Shown: positions 47,927-56,262 of the stretch, piece by piece
Layout: the number at the start of each line of letters is the position of its first letter
How positions within the stretch are numbered: the stretch's first letter is position 1
DNA from: Planococcus donghaensis
GTDB lineage: Bacteria > Bacillota > Bacilli > Bacillales_A > Planococcaceae
Direction: 5' to 3'
Assembly: GCF_001687665.2 (NCBI RefSeq)
Contig: NZ_CP016543.2
Span: 1,054,001 to 1,118,000, forward strand
DNA length: 64,000 nucleotides
The notes under the pieces: model-generated
What the model saw: only the letters and a program-made list of their open reading frames with translations
What the model was told of the DNA's origin: nothing
The model's database searches: none
Position numbers and translations under genes: made by a program

Positions 47927-49270
47927 ATGAGCGAAACTATTCATATTTACCATACAAATGATTTACACAGTCATTTTGCAAATTGGCCACGCATTAAATC
48001 ATTTTTAGCTGAACGAAAAAGGTGGCATGAAGAAGAAGGGGACATTTGTCTGGTTTTGGATATAGGCGACCATGTCGACCGTTCGCATCCATTTACAGAA
48101 GGTACTGCAGGAAAAGGCAATATCCAGTTACTTAACGAAGCAGGATATGACGCGGTGACAATCGGTAATAATGAGGGCATTACGTTGTCTAAAGAAGAGC
48201 TAAATGATTTGTATGTTCAAGCTAATTTTGATGTTGTGGTATCGAATCTATTTGATCTTCATGGCAACCGACCAAAGTGGGCCAAACCCCACCGAATTAT
48301 TCGGACAGCAAATGGCACACGCATTGGATTAGTGGGGGCAACAGCAGAGTTTACTCCTTTTTATCGCAAACTCGGTTGGCAAATCACCGATGCAAAAGAG
48401 TCGATTATTCAATCGGTAGAAGAAATTAAAGACAAAACCGATTTAATTATTTGTTTGTCTCATTTAGGGATAAAAGATGATGAACTATTAGCGGAACTTT
48501 GTCCGCAACTCAATATTATTTTAGGTGCACATACCCATCATGTTTTTCATGATGGGAAATGGCAAGGAGATACATTACTTGGAGCTGCAGGAAAGTTTGG
48601 TTTTTATATCGGACATATGGCAGTAGAAGAGGAGTTTGGAAAAAGTTCAGCTCGGTTAATTGAAGTGTCGCAGTTATGCGAAGTACAAGAAGATTTTGAT
48701 AAACATCTAGTTGAACAAGGCAAAATCCAAATGAATGAAATCGTGTATTATAGCGATAAAAAATTGAAGGCAGAGTGGTTTAAGGATTCAGAGCTTGCCA
48801 CGTTATTTGGGCAAGCAATGATTGAATTCACAGGTGCAGATTGTGCATTATTTAACGCCGGTATATTTATGGAAGATATACATGAAGGTGCGATGACACG
48901 ATATAATTTTCATAAAATGTTGCCTCATCCGATTAATCCGTGTGTAGTGGAGTTAAGCGGTGCAGAATTAAAAGAGATTTATTTGCAGTCTTTAAATTCA
49001 GAATGGCCACAAATTGAGTTAAAAGGAATGGGTTTCCGCGGAGCAGTATTTGGTAAAATGATTCATTTGAACATGGAAATCATTGACCGCCGTCTTTATA
49101 TTAAAGGTCAACGGGTTGTACACGATCAAAAATATCAATTGGTTACGTTAGACATGCTGACATTTGGTTATTTTTTCCCGAGTTTAAAAAGAGCGACGAA
49201 AACATATTTCATGCCAGAATTTCTGCGTGATGTATTCGGTCAATATTTTCATAACAAAGCGATAAAATAG
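47927..49270 (+). CDS. yunD: Metallophosphoesterase / 5'-nucleotidase family (YunD-like)
   Basis: A 447-residue protein. Metal-binding motifs are IYHTNDLHSHF, LDIGDHVDRS, TIGNNEG, CLSHLG and LGAHTHH, then a C-terminal 5'-nucleotidase domain with DCALFNAGIF. There is no signal peptide, so unlike many 5'-nucleotidases it is cytoplasmic. Third gene of the yunFED operon. Confidence 0.9.
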   Translation: MSETIHIYHTNDLHSHFANWPRIKSFLAERKRWHEEEGDICLVLDIGDHVDRSHPFTEGTAGKGNIQLLNEAGYDAVTIGNNEGITLSKEELNDLYVQANFDVVVSNLFDLHGNRPKWAKPHRIIRTANGTRIGLVGATAEFTPFYRKLGWQITDAKESIIQSVEEIKDKTDLIICLSHLGIKDDELLAELCPQLNIILGAHTHHVFHDGKWQGDTLLGAAGKFGFYIGHMAVEEEFGKSSARLIEVSQLCEVQEDFDKHLVEQGKIQMNEIVYYSDKKLKAEWFKDSELATLFGQAMIEFTGADCALFNAGIFMEDIHEGAMTRYNFHKMLPHPINPCVVELSGAELKEIYLQSLNSEWPQIELKGMGFRGAVFGKMIHLNMEIIDRRLYIKGQRVVHDQKYQLVTLDMLTFGYFFPSLKRATKTYFMPEFLRDVFGQYFHNKAIK

Positions 49271-49345
49271 TAATGACAGTTGGAATATATATTCAGTTGA
49301 TTTTGTAGTGATTTTGGGCTATGCTAAAGAAGAAAGTTATAATGG

Positions 49346-49596
49346 TGGGTAGAGGCTGCAGGACTAATCAGTAGGGTGCGCGAGTGTGACCGCGTTGAAC
49401 GCATCTGAAAGGAAGTTTTGCCGAAATTTATTTCTTATGGTCATAGGAAGTGGATTGGGGTCATTCTGAACAAGAATGTCACTGTCATTTGAGCGCAAGT
49501 TTGAATGGAGGGCTACAGGGTTGTTTGATGTTTTATCGCACAGACGAATTGTAGAAGGCTGACTGAATCCAAGTGGAGAGGTCAGCCTTTTTTGTC
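49346..49596 (+). promoter_or_regulatory. Lysine riboswitch (L-box) with terminator
   Basis: Lysine aptamer blocks are recognisable: GGGTAGAGGCTGC at the start, GAAAGGAAGTTTTGCCGAA, TTGGGGTCATTCTGAACAAG, TGTCACTGTCATTTGAGCGC and GGAGGGCTAC closing P1 (to about 49519). The expression platform ends in AAGGCTGAC / GTCAGCCTT (49555-49589) plus T-run. It should switch off the NhaC-family gene when lysine is plentiful. Confidence 0.92.
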
Positions 49597-49631
49597 TCAA
49601 TTTCACCCATCAAAAATAAGGAGGAGTTATT

Positions 49632-51206
49632 TTGGAGAATACAATTTTTTCGATCTTGCCACCGATTATTGCAATTGTAATGGTCCTATTAACACGCCGT
49701 GTACTATTGTCATTAGGTGCAGGTATTGTGGCAGCAGCTATTATCCTTACGTGGTTTTCGCCACTTGAGGCCTTGCAGGAACTTGCTACATCATTCGCAA
49801 TTATTTTTTGGGACGGCGGTTTTAACGCTTATAATGTCTTTATCCTATTGTTTCTACTATTGTTGGGAGTTATTACAGCGTTTGTTAGTCTCTCAGGAGG
49901 CAGTCATGCTTTCGCCGAATGGGCATCAAATCACATTAAATCTCGCCGTGGTGCCAAAGTATTAACGGTTGTTCTTGGAATGGTCATCTTTATCGATGAT
50001 TATTTTAATGCATTGACTGTTGGGCAAGTAGCACGTCCAATTACAGACAAATACAAAGTTTCGCGTGCGAAACTCGCTTACTTTATTGATTCGACTGCAG
50101 CACCGGTTTGCGTAGTTTCTCCTGTATCAAGTTGGGGAGCAGCAATTATCGGTATTATAGCTACCATTTTAGCTGGACAAACTTTCGTCGAATATTCTGC
50201 ACTTGAAGCATTTCTTTGGATGGCACCAATGAACTTTTATGTGGTTGCTTCACTTGCCATCGTCTTTTTTGTCGCAATTCGCGATGTTGATTTTGGCGAA
50301 ATGAAAAAACACGAAGTGCTAGCTATTTCAAAAGGACAGCTTTTTGATCCTGAAAAAACAATTCCAGGTGAAATGAAAGAAGAATTTCCATCTCATTCAC
50401 ATGGACACGTGAGAGATTTATTGCTTCCGATTTTACTGTTGATCGTTGGAACAGTGGTTGCAATGATTTGGACTGGCTACCAAAATGCTGGCCAAGTATT
50501 TGATATTTGGTTAATCTTTGAAAATACCGATGTACCAGCTTCATTATTAGTAGGGGGAGTATTAGGTGCTTTAACATCTATTATTCTTTACGCACTACAA
50601 ATGAAAACAAACAAAACAGCTAATGTTGGCTGGATTGGCAAAGGGATCTGGGCAGGTATCAAATCTATGATGGGTGCCGTTTTAATCCTAATATTTGCTT
50701 GGTCATTGACTTCCTTAATTGGTGGATTAGAAACAGGCGCATATTTAGCGGGTGTCGTTTCTGACGGCAATGTTCCTACAGCGATTTTGCCAGTCTTATT
50801 GTTTGTATTAGCTGGCGTTATGGCTTTTTCTACAGGAACTTCTTGGGGTTCTTTCGGTATTCTTTTACCGATCGCTGGAACAATTATGATTGAAGCGGAA
50901 CCAGCTCTATTATTGCCAGCACTATCAGCAGTTTTAGCAGGTGCTGTATTTGGTGACCATTGTTCACCGATTTCTGATACGACCATCTTGTCCTCAACAG
51001 GAGCAGGAAGTAACCATATGGACCATGTTTTAACGCAAATACCGTATGCACTAACAGCTGCGGGCATTGCTGCTGTCGGGTATATTGTCATAGGGTATAC
51101 CGGCTCTTTATGGATATCATTAGGCGCTGTGCTGATTGTTTTAGCAGTGTTATTCGTTGTTTGGTCACAACGAACAACTATTATTGAAAAACAACAAAAT
51201 AATTAA
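49632..51206 (+). CDS. NhaC-family antiporter, probable lysine transporter
   Basis: A 524-residue membrane protein with about twelve helices of the NhaC superfamily: FIDDYFNALTVGQVARPITDKYKVSRAKLAYFIDSTAAPVCV and GDHCSPISDTTILSSTGAGSNHMDHV are its conserved blocks. By sequence alone it would be called a Na+/H+ antiporter, but the lysine riboswitch directly upstream indicates that it transports lysine or a related cationic amino acid. TTG start with GGAGGAG upstream; monocistronic. Confidence 0.85.
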   Translation: MENTIFSILPPIIAIVMVLLTRRVLLSLGAGIVAAAIILTWFSPLEALQELATSFAIIFWDGGFNAYNVFILLFLLLLGVITAFVSLSGGSHAFAEWASNHIKSRRGAKVLTVVLGMVIFIDDYFNALTVGQVARPITDKYKVSRAKLAYFIDSTAAPVCVVSPVSSWGAAIIGIIATILAGQTFVEYSALEAFLWMAPMNFYVVASLAIVFFVAIRDVDFGEMKKHEVLAISKGQLFDPEKTIPGEMKEEFPSHSHGHVRDLLLPILLLIVGTVVAMIWTGYQNAGQVFDIWLIFENTDVPASLLVGGVLGALTSIILYALQMKTNKTANVGWIGKGIWAGIKSMMGAVLILIFAWSLTSLIGGLETGAYLAGVVSDGNVPTAILPVLLFVLAGVMAFSTGTSWGSFGILLPIAGTIMIEAEPALLLPALSAVLAGAVFGDHCSPISDTTILSSTGAGSNHMDHVLTQIPYALTAAGIAAVGYIVIGYTGSLWISLGAVLIVLAVLFVVWSQRTTIIEKQQNN

Positions 51207-51213
51207 TGAAAGT

Positions 51214-51247
51214 AAGGCAGAGGAGCTTATCCTCTGCCTTTTTACTT
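51214..51247 (+). terminator. Terminator after the NhaC-family gene
   Basis: AAGGCAGAGG / CCTCTGCCTT stem with T-run. Confidence 0.8.
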
Positions 51248-51287
51248 TTGTCGCAATAGTTTTTTTCAATTATATTGCGAAAGTGTC

Positions 51288-51316
51288 TTTACATTAAAGC
51301 GCTCTCTCGGTATACT
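51288..51316 (+). promoter_or_regulatory. Promoter of the NSS transporter operon
   Basis: TTTACA, 17-base spacer, TATACT. Confidence 0.6.
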
Positions 51317-51399
51317 AATTTTAGATTAGTTAATAATCTGAAAACAAACAAAATTCCTATTTTTATGTAAAAAGAATGGGAAAACAAGGGGGAAGAGAG

Positions 51400-52920
51400 A
51401 TGGAACGTTCGCAATGGGGTACACGTGCTGGTTTTATTATGGCAGCTGTCGGCTCTGCAGTAGGGTTAGGGAACATTTGGCGTTTTCCGTATGTTGCCTT
51501 TGATAATGGTGGGGGTGCCTTTTTCATACCGTATCTGTTTGCACTACTGACTGCCGGTATACCAATTTTAATTTTAGAATTCACGATCGGCCACAAGTAT
51601 AGAGGGTCAGCACCGTTATCATTTTTCCGTATGGGCGGTAAAAAATTAGAATGGCTTGGTTGGTGGGCCGTATTTGTGTCCTTTGTTATATCTGTATACT
51701 ATGCGGTTATTATCGCTTGGGCTATGCGCTATACTATATTTTCTTTCAACCAAGCATGGGGTACAGACACACAAGATTTCTTGTTTAACGAATTTTTACA
51801 ACTGACTGTGAGCCCAGGACAAACGGGTGGAGTAGTTTGGGGCGTCTTTATCCCGCTTGTATTAGTGTGGGTGATAACACTTGGTATTTTACTTGCAGGA
51901 GTTAAAAAAGGAATTGAAATGGCTAACCGGATTTTCATCCCAACTTTGGTTATTATTTTCCTAGCAGTCGTTATTCGTGCGGTAACGCTTGATGGAGCTG
52001 CGCTAGGTTTGGAAGCCTTTTTCCAACCAGATTTCACGGCCATTATGAATCCGACAGTTTGGGTCGCTGCTTATGGACATATCTTCTTTAGTTTATCTGT
52101 CGCATTTGCAATCATGATTACTTATTCAAGTTATTTACCGAAAAAATCCGATATTACAAATAATGCTTTTATTACAGGGTTTGCAAACTCAAGTTTTGAA
52201 TTATTAGCGGGTATTGGTGTTTTCGCAGCACTTGGCTTCATGGCGACACAACAAGGCGTTGCAGTTGCAGATGTTGCTGCAGGTGGTGTTGGACTTGCAT
52301 TTGTTGTTTTCCCACAAATCATTAACGAGTTTCCAAGTTTTAACGGATTGTTTGGATTCTTATTCTTCCTATCCTTAACACTTGCTGGACTAACGTCATT
52401 AATGTCAATTACAGAAACATATGTTGCTGGATTCACTGAGAAATTTGGCATTTCTCGCAGAAAAGCTGTTCTTTTTGGTGGCGGACTTGCGGCATTAATT
52501 TCAATCTTATTCGCAACTCAAGGTGGATTGTTCTTCCTAGATCTTGCAGATTACTTTATCAACCAATTTGGTGTTGCTGCAGTAGGTCTAGTAGAAGTTG
52601 TGCTAGTAGTATGGGTATTCCGAAAAGCAGATTTGCTTAAAGCACACGCAAATGAAATTTCAGATATCAACCTAGGTGCATGGTGGAAAGTTAGTCTTGG
52701 AATCATTACGCCAATCGTTTTAGGCTACATGATGTTCGGACTACTGAAAATGAATATTCTACAGGAGTTCGAAACAGAAACTGGAAACTATGAAGGATAT
52801 TCGACTATGTTTACTTTATCCGGAGGCGTTGCAGTAGCTTCTGCGGCAATAGTATTTGGTATTTTGTTCTCTATCGCTAAGTGGCATAAAAACCAAAACG
52901 AATACGATGAGCGTAGTTAA
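51400..52920 (+). CDS. Sodium-dependent transporter, NSS family (MetP-like)
   Basis: A 506-residue neurotransmitter:sodium symporter with about twelve helices. The signature SQWGTRAGFIMAAVGSAVGLGNIWRFPYVAFDNGGGAFF opens the protein, and a second sodium-binding region is FFSLSVAFAIMITYSSYLPK. A small membrane subunit gene follows by 15 bases, the arrangement known for the methionine/alanine importer MetPS of Corynebacterium. ATG at 51400 follows AAGGGGGAAGAG; an earlier ATG at 51376 lies before that site. Confidence 0.9.
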   Translation: MERSQWGTRAGFIMAAVGSAVGLGNIWRFPYVAFDNGGGAFFIPYLFALLTAGIPILILEFTIGHKYRGSAPLSFFRMGGKKLEWLGWWAVFVSFVISVYYAVIIAWAMRYTIFSFNQAWGTDTQDFLFNEFLQLTVSPGQTGGVVWGVFIPLVLVWVITLGILLAGVKKGIEMANRIFIPTLVIIFLAVVIRAVTLDGAALGLEAFFQPDFTAIMNPTVWVAAYGHIFFSLSVAFAIMITYSSYLPKKSDITNNAFITGFANSSFELLAGIGVFAALGFMATQQGVAVADVAAGGVGLAFVVFPQIINEFPSFNGLFGFLFFLSLTLAGLTSLMSITETYVAGFTEKFGISRRKAVLFGGGLAALISILFATQGGLFFLDLADYFINQFGVAAVGLVEVVLVVWVFRKADLLKAHANEISDINLGAWWKVSLGIITPIVLGYMMFGLLKMNILQEFETETGNYEGYSTMFTLSGGVAVASAAIVFGILFSIAKWHKNQNEYDERS

Positions 52921-52935
52921 AAGGGGGAGTAGCAA

Positions 52936-53067
52936 ATGTCAGCGAGTTCAATTTTAGTCATGGTTATCGGAATGGTTTTAGTTTGGGGCGGTTTAGCTGC
53001 TAGTATTTTTCACGCAGTTAACACCAGCAAAAAGAAACGTAACGGTAACGCTGCAAATAACGTATAA
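52936..53067 (+). CDS. NSS transporter small subunit (MetS-like)
   Basis: A 43-residue protein, MSASSILVMVIGMVLVWGGL then AASIFHAVNTSKKKR and a polar tail: one transmembrane helix with a positively charged cytoplasmic end. Size, sequence and position directly behind an NSS transporter match MetS-type small subunits needed for methionine/alanine import. AAGGGGGAG precedes the ATG. Short enough to be missed by gene finders. Confidence 0.85.
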   Translation: MSASSILVMVIGMVLVWGGLAASIFHAVNTSKKKRNGNAANNV

Positions 53068-53075
53068 GATACTAG

Positions 53076-53104
53076 CCCGGAAACGAAACGTTTCCGGGTT
53101 TTTC
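53076..53104 (+). terminator. Terminator of the NSS operon
   Basis: CCCGGAAAC / GTTTCCGGG stem with T-run. Confidence 0.8.
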
Positions 53105-53209
53105 TATGGATTTGTGGCACTATGGCAACTTGTGAGGAACACACCTTTATGATACATTTGGAATAGAATGAGATTCCAATTCAAATAAGATAGACAGGGG
53201 AAGATGTGC

Positions 53210-54133
53210 ATGTCAGAAAAAAAAGAACATCTCAGAAAGCCTGATTGGTTAAAAATAAAATTAAACACCAATGAAAACTATACAGATTTAAAAAAAATGA
53301 TGCGAGAAAACAACTTGAATACGGTTTGCGAAGAAGCTAAATGTCCAAATATCCATGAATGTTGGGGAACGCGAAGAACTGCTACGTTTATGATTTTAGG
53401 AGCGGTTTGTACAAGAGCTTGTCGTTTTTGTGCAGTCAAAACTGGATTGCCAAATGAATTGGATCTACAAGAACCAGAACGTGTTGCAGCCTCTGTAAAA
53501 ATGATGAATTTAAAACATGCAGTTATCACAGCAGTTGCACGAGATGATTTAAAAGACGGGGGTTCAGCAGTTTTTGCTGAAACCATCCGAGCGATCAAAC
53601 GTGCAAATCCATTTACGACTATTGAAGTTTTACCGTCTGATATGGGCGGTGTATATGAAAATCTAGAGCGACTAATGGATGCCAAGCCAGATATTTTAAA
53701 TCACAATATCGAAACGGTGCGTCGCCTGACGCCAAGAGTTCGTGCTCGCGCTAAATATGACCGCTCACTTGAACTATTAAAACGTTCAAAAGAAATGCAT
53801 CCCGAAATTCCAACAAAATCTTCATTGATGATTGGATTGGGTGAAACAAAAGAAGAAATTATCGAAGTGATGGATGACTTACGTGCGAACGATGTTGATA
53901 TCATGACGATCGGTCAGTATTTACAACCATCGAAAAAACACTTAAGTGTACAAAAATATTATTCGCCGAAAGAATTCAAGGAGTTGTGGGAAATTGCGAT
54001 GACTAAAGGATTTTCGCATTGCCAGGCAGGTCCGTTGGTTCGTAGCAGCTACCATGCGGATGAGCAAGTCAATGCAGCTGCTAAAGAGCGTCAGCGTCTC
54101 GGCGATATACAAGCAGCTGCTATAAACAGCTAA
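53210..54133 (+). CDS. lipA: Lipoyl synthase
   Basis: A 307-residue radical SAM enzyme that inserts two sulfurs into octanoyl groups. The auxiliary cluster cysteines lie in [13 protein letters not shown], the radical SAM CxxxCxxC in [10 protein letters not shown], and the conserved serine in [13 protein letters not shown] at 53210 is chosen because GGGGA sits eight bases upstream; the ATG two codons earlier is too close. gcvH, the usual first acceptor in Bacillus, is also in this window. Confidence 0.96.
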   Translation: MSEKKEHLRKPDWLKIKLNTNENYTDLKKMMRENNLNTVCEEAKCPNIHECWGTRRTATFMILGAVCTRACRFCAVKTGLPNELDLQEPERVAASVKMMNLKHAVITAVARDDLKDGGSAVFAETIRAIKRANPFTTIEVLPSDMGGVYENLERLMDAKPDILNHNIETVRRLTPRVRARAKYDRSLELLKRSKEMHPEIPTKSSLMIGLGETKEEIIEVMDDLRANDVDIMTIGQYLQPSKKHLSVQKYYSPKEFKELWEIAMTKGFSHCQAGPLVRSSYHADEQVNAAAKERQRLGDIQAAAINS

Positions 54134-54136
54134 TGG

Positions 54137-54475
54137 ATGGTGAAGAAAATGATTACATTGGATCAATGGCAATACGATATACTAATTGACCACCGGGAAG
54201 GCTTTAAAGAAGAGGCTATCACTACCCGTTATAGCGAAATTTTATCGAAATATGATTATATATTAGGTGACTGGGGCTATGGACAATTACGGTTAAAAGG
54301 CTTTTTTGAAGATACAAACCATAAGGCAACGTATGATACAAAAATTAGTACCTTGCAGGACTATCTTTACGAATACTGCAATTTTGGTTGCGCTTATTTT
54401 GTTATAAAAAAAGTTGGTAAAGCCACACCACCGACGGAAGAAGTGGAACAGCAAACTCTCGAAGCGGATGAATAA
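54137..54475 (+). CDS. yutD: YutD family protein
   Basis: A protein of up to 112 residues of the YutD family (DUF1027): LINHRE-like segment YDILIDHREGFKEEAITTRYSEILSKYDYILGDWGYGQLRLKGFF is the recognisable core. Function unknown. It follows lipA by three bases, and the start is uncertain: ATG 54137, GTG 54140 or ATG 54149 are all in frame with only a weak ribosome site. A terminator overlaps its end. Confidence 0.82.
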   Translation: MVKKMITLDQWQYDILIDHREGFKEEAITTRYSEILSKYDYILGDWGYGQLRLKGFFEDTNHKATYDTKISTLQDYLYEYCNFGCAYFVIKKVGKATPPTEEVEQQTLEADE

Positions 54476-54497
54476 TCCGCTAGAGGGTTTTTTTTAT
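54456..54497 (+). terminator. Terminator after yutD
   Basis: AGCGGAT / ATCCGCT core stem extended by AACTCT / AGGGTT, then eight T; the 5' arm lies in the yutD coding end. Confidence 0.7.
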
Positions 54498-54559
54498 CCA
54501 ATATGATATGATAAAGAAAGAAAAGATAGATTTTCAAACGCCTATTGGAGGGTATTTTT

Positions 54560-55015
54560 ATGTATTTTATTGATCGCAACAAAATCACTGAAACAATTCA
54601 GTATATGAACTCGTTATTGGAGTTTTACGAGGCACAGCAACAATGGACATCGTTTGGCGAGCAGCTCGCGCTAGAGCGTATTGGTGCAAATATTATCGAG
54701 TCGATTATCGATGTCGGCAATTCAATGATTGATGGCTTTATTATGCGTGATCCGGGAAGTTATGATGACATTATAGATATACTAGTGGATGAAAAAGTAA
54801 TTACGAAAGAAATGGACCAACCACTTAAACAAGTAATTGCCTTGCGAAAAATGTTAGTTCGTGAATTTATGAAAGTTGATCAGCAAGCGGTGGTGGAAGC
54901 TTTAGATAAAAACATCGAATCTTTAAAAGCATTTGGGCCTAAAGTTGAACATTATTTGGTTCATGAGCTTGGACCAGTTTCTGCATTTATCCCGGAGACA
55001 AACGATGGAAACTAA
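54560..55015 (+). CDS. yutE: DUF86 / HepT-like protein (YutE)
   Basis: A 151-residue helical protein of the DUF86 (HEPN-related) family, equivalent to B. subtilis YutE. The segment where ribonuclease HEPN members have R-X4-H reads LRKMLVREFMKVD, so the catalytic histidine is missing and an RNase activity is doubtful. No MNT-type nucleotidyltransferase partner is adjacent. ATG at 54560 has GGAGGG upstream. It overlaps yutF by 11 bases. Confidence 0.85.
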   Translation: MYFIDRNKITETIQYMNSLLEFYEAQQQWTSFGEQLALERIGANIIESIIDVGNSMIDGFIMRDPGSYDDIIDILVDEKVITKEMDQPLKQVIALRKMLVREFMKVDQQAVVEALDKNIESLKAFGPKVEHYLVHELGPVSAFIPETNDGN

Positions 55016-55778
55016 AAAAACGTACCGAGCATATTGCCTTGATTTAGACGGAACAGTTTATCGTGGAACAGAAGCAGTTGAAGAGGCTGCGGAGTTTGTA
55101 GAACGTCTACAGCAACAAGACATCGAACCTTATTATATTACTAACAATGCTTCGAAAACCCAACAGCAATTACAAGAGAAACTAGCTGGATTTGGAATTG
55201 TAGCTAAAAAAGATCGTATCATGTCTTCTGCAATTGCAGCTGCTAAATACATCAAACGTTGGTACCCCGGAAAAACAGTTTATATGGTAGGTTCGGATGG
55301 ATTAGATCAAGCTTTGTGTCAAGAAGGGCTTGAGCGAGTGGAAGAAGAGGCAGATATCGTATTAATAGGACTTGACCGAAGCCTTACATACGACAAACTC
55401 GCAACTGCTTGCTTAGAGATTCGCAAAGGCGCTGTTTTTCTATCTACCAATAAAGACTTAGCTTTTCCATCTGAAAAGGGATTTTTACCAGGCAATGGAG
55501 CAATCACGACTCTTGTATCCGCATCAACTGGAATAGAGCCAGTTTTTATCGGCAAACCAGAAATCCATATGTTAGAAGCGATACAGCATGAATCTGGACT
55601 TGAAAAAAGTGAAATGGTAATGATTGGAGATAATTACGATACCGATATTCAAGCAGGACTTCGTTTTGGAATCGATACGATTCACGTCAATACTGGGGTG
55701 AGTAGTACTGACACGGTAGTGAGAAAAGAGCAGCCACCTACTTATGCGATTGAAAATCTTAGTTACTGGAAAATTTAA
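55005..55778 (+). CDS. yutF: HAD superfamily phosphatase (YutF, NagD-like)
   Basis: A 257-residue haloacid dehalogenase-type hydrolase of the NagD/4-nitrophenylphosphatase class. Motif I is CLDLDGTVYRG with nucleophile Asp, motif II YYITNNASKT, motif III lysine in FIGKPEI, motif IV MIGDNYDTDI. It removes phosphate from small metabolites; substrate unknown. ATG at 55005 lies in the end of yutE, preceded by CCGGAGAC. Confidence 0.9.
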   Translation: METKKTYRAYCLDLDGTVYRGTEAVEEAAEFVERLQQQDIEPYYITNNASKTQQQLQEKLAGFGIVAKKDRIMSSAIAAAKYIKRWYPGKTVYMVGSDGLDQALCQEGLERVEEEADIVLIGLDRSLTYDKLATACLEIRKGAVFLSTNKDLAFPSEKGFLPGNGAITTLVSASTGIEPVFIGKPEIHMLEAIQHESGLEKSEMVMIGDNYDTDIQAGLRFGIDTIHVNTGVSSTDTVVRKEQPPTYAIENLSYWKI

Positions 55779-55779
55779 A

Positions 55780-55821
55780 GAAAAAGCCCAGTAAAGTGAC
55801 GCGAAGTCGCTTTGCTGGGCT
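55780..55821 (-). terminator. Terminator of yuzB
   Basis: Sixteen-base imperfect stem AGCCCAG..GTGAC / GTCGC..CTGGGCT; the T-run is on the minus strand (GGGCTTTTTCTTT), so it serves yuzB. Confidence 0.7.
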
Positions 55822-55873
55822 ACGGTGCATTGTGTAATAACACATTTGTGAAGCATTAAAAACCAGGAACGGT

Positions 55874-56110
55874 TTAAAATAGTGGGTTTTCATCTATGAA
55901 TTCATAGACTTTTTTAGTCAATTCATCTGGAGATTCGGCCTCTACGATTTCGCCATTGACCAAGGCATATAAAGACTCGGAACATTTTGTGCAATAGCTT
56001 AAACAGCCATATTCCAAAACATCGAGATTTGGATCTCGTTCGAGTTTTTCAAAAGAACCTTGCGCGCCATTCGCAATATTACTAATACAAAATTCTACAA
56101 TTGGTTTCAT
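55874..56110 (-). CDS. yuzB: YuzB family protein (DUF1450)
   Basis: A 78-residue protein with three cysteines in EFCISN and YGCLSYCTKC, typical of YuzB/DUF1450 proteins that look like small thioredoxin-like or iron-sulfur-binding proteins. No proven function. It is divergent from yutJ; in B. subtilis the same neighbours are found. Confidence 0.85.
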   Translation of the reverse strand: MKPIVEFCISNIANGAQGSFEKLERDPNLDVLEYGCLSYCTKCSESLYALVNGEIVEAESPDELTKKVYEFIDENPLF

Positions 56111-56186
56111 TCTAAGTCACCTCGCTACAACGAAATCCTACCTTTTTTAGCGACTAGAGTCAATTAATTGATTTCTAGCGAAAGCA

Positions 56187-56204
56187 TTGTGAAAGTTATC
56201 ACAA
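56187..56204. promoter_or_regulatory. Rex-type box upstream of yutJ
   Basis: TTGTGAAAGTTATCACAA, an 18-bp near-palindrome matching the Rex consensus TTGTGAAWWWWTTCACAA at 16 positions. It coincides with the -35 of the yutJ promoter. Repression that is relieved by a high NADH/NAD ratio is predicted. Confidence 0.75.
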
Positions 56205-56215
56205 TCAGCTATACT
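56187..56215 (+). promoter_or_regulatory. Promoter of yutJ
   Basis: TTGTGA (56187-56192), 17-base spacer and TATACT (56210-56215). Confidence 0.65.
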
Positions 56216-56262
56216 CATATGTGAGAAATTGATCAGACAGACGAAATTTAAAGGAGATTTTT

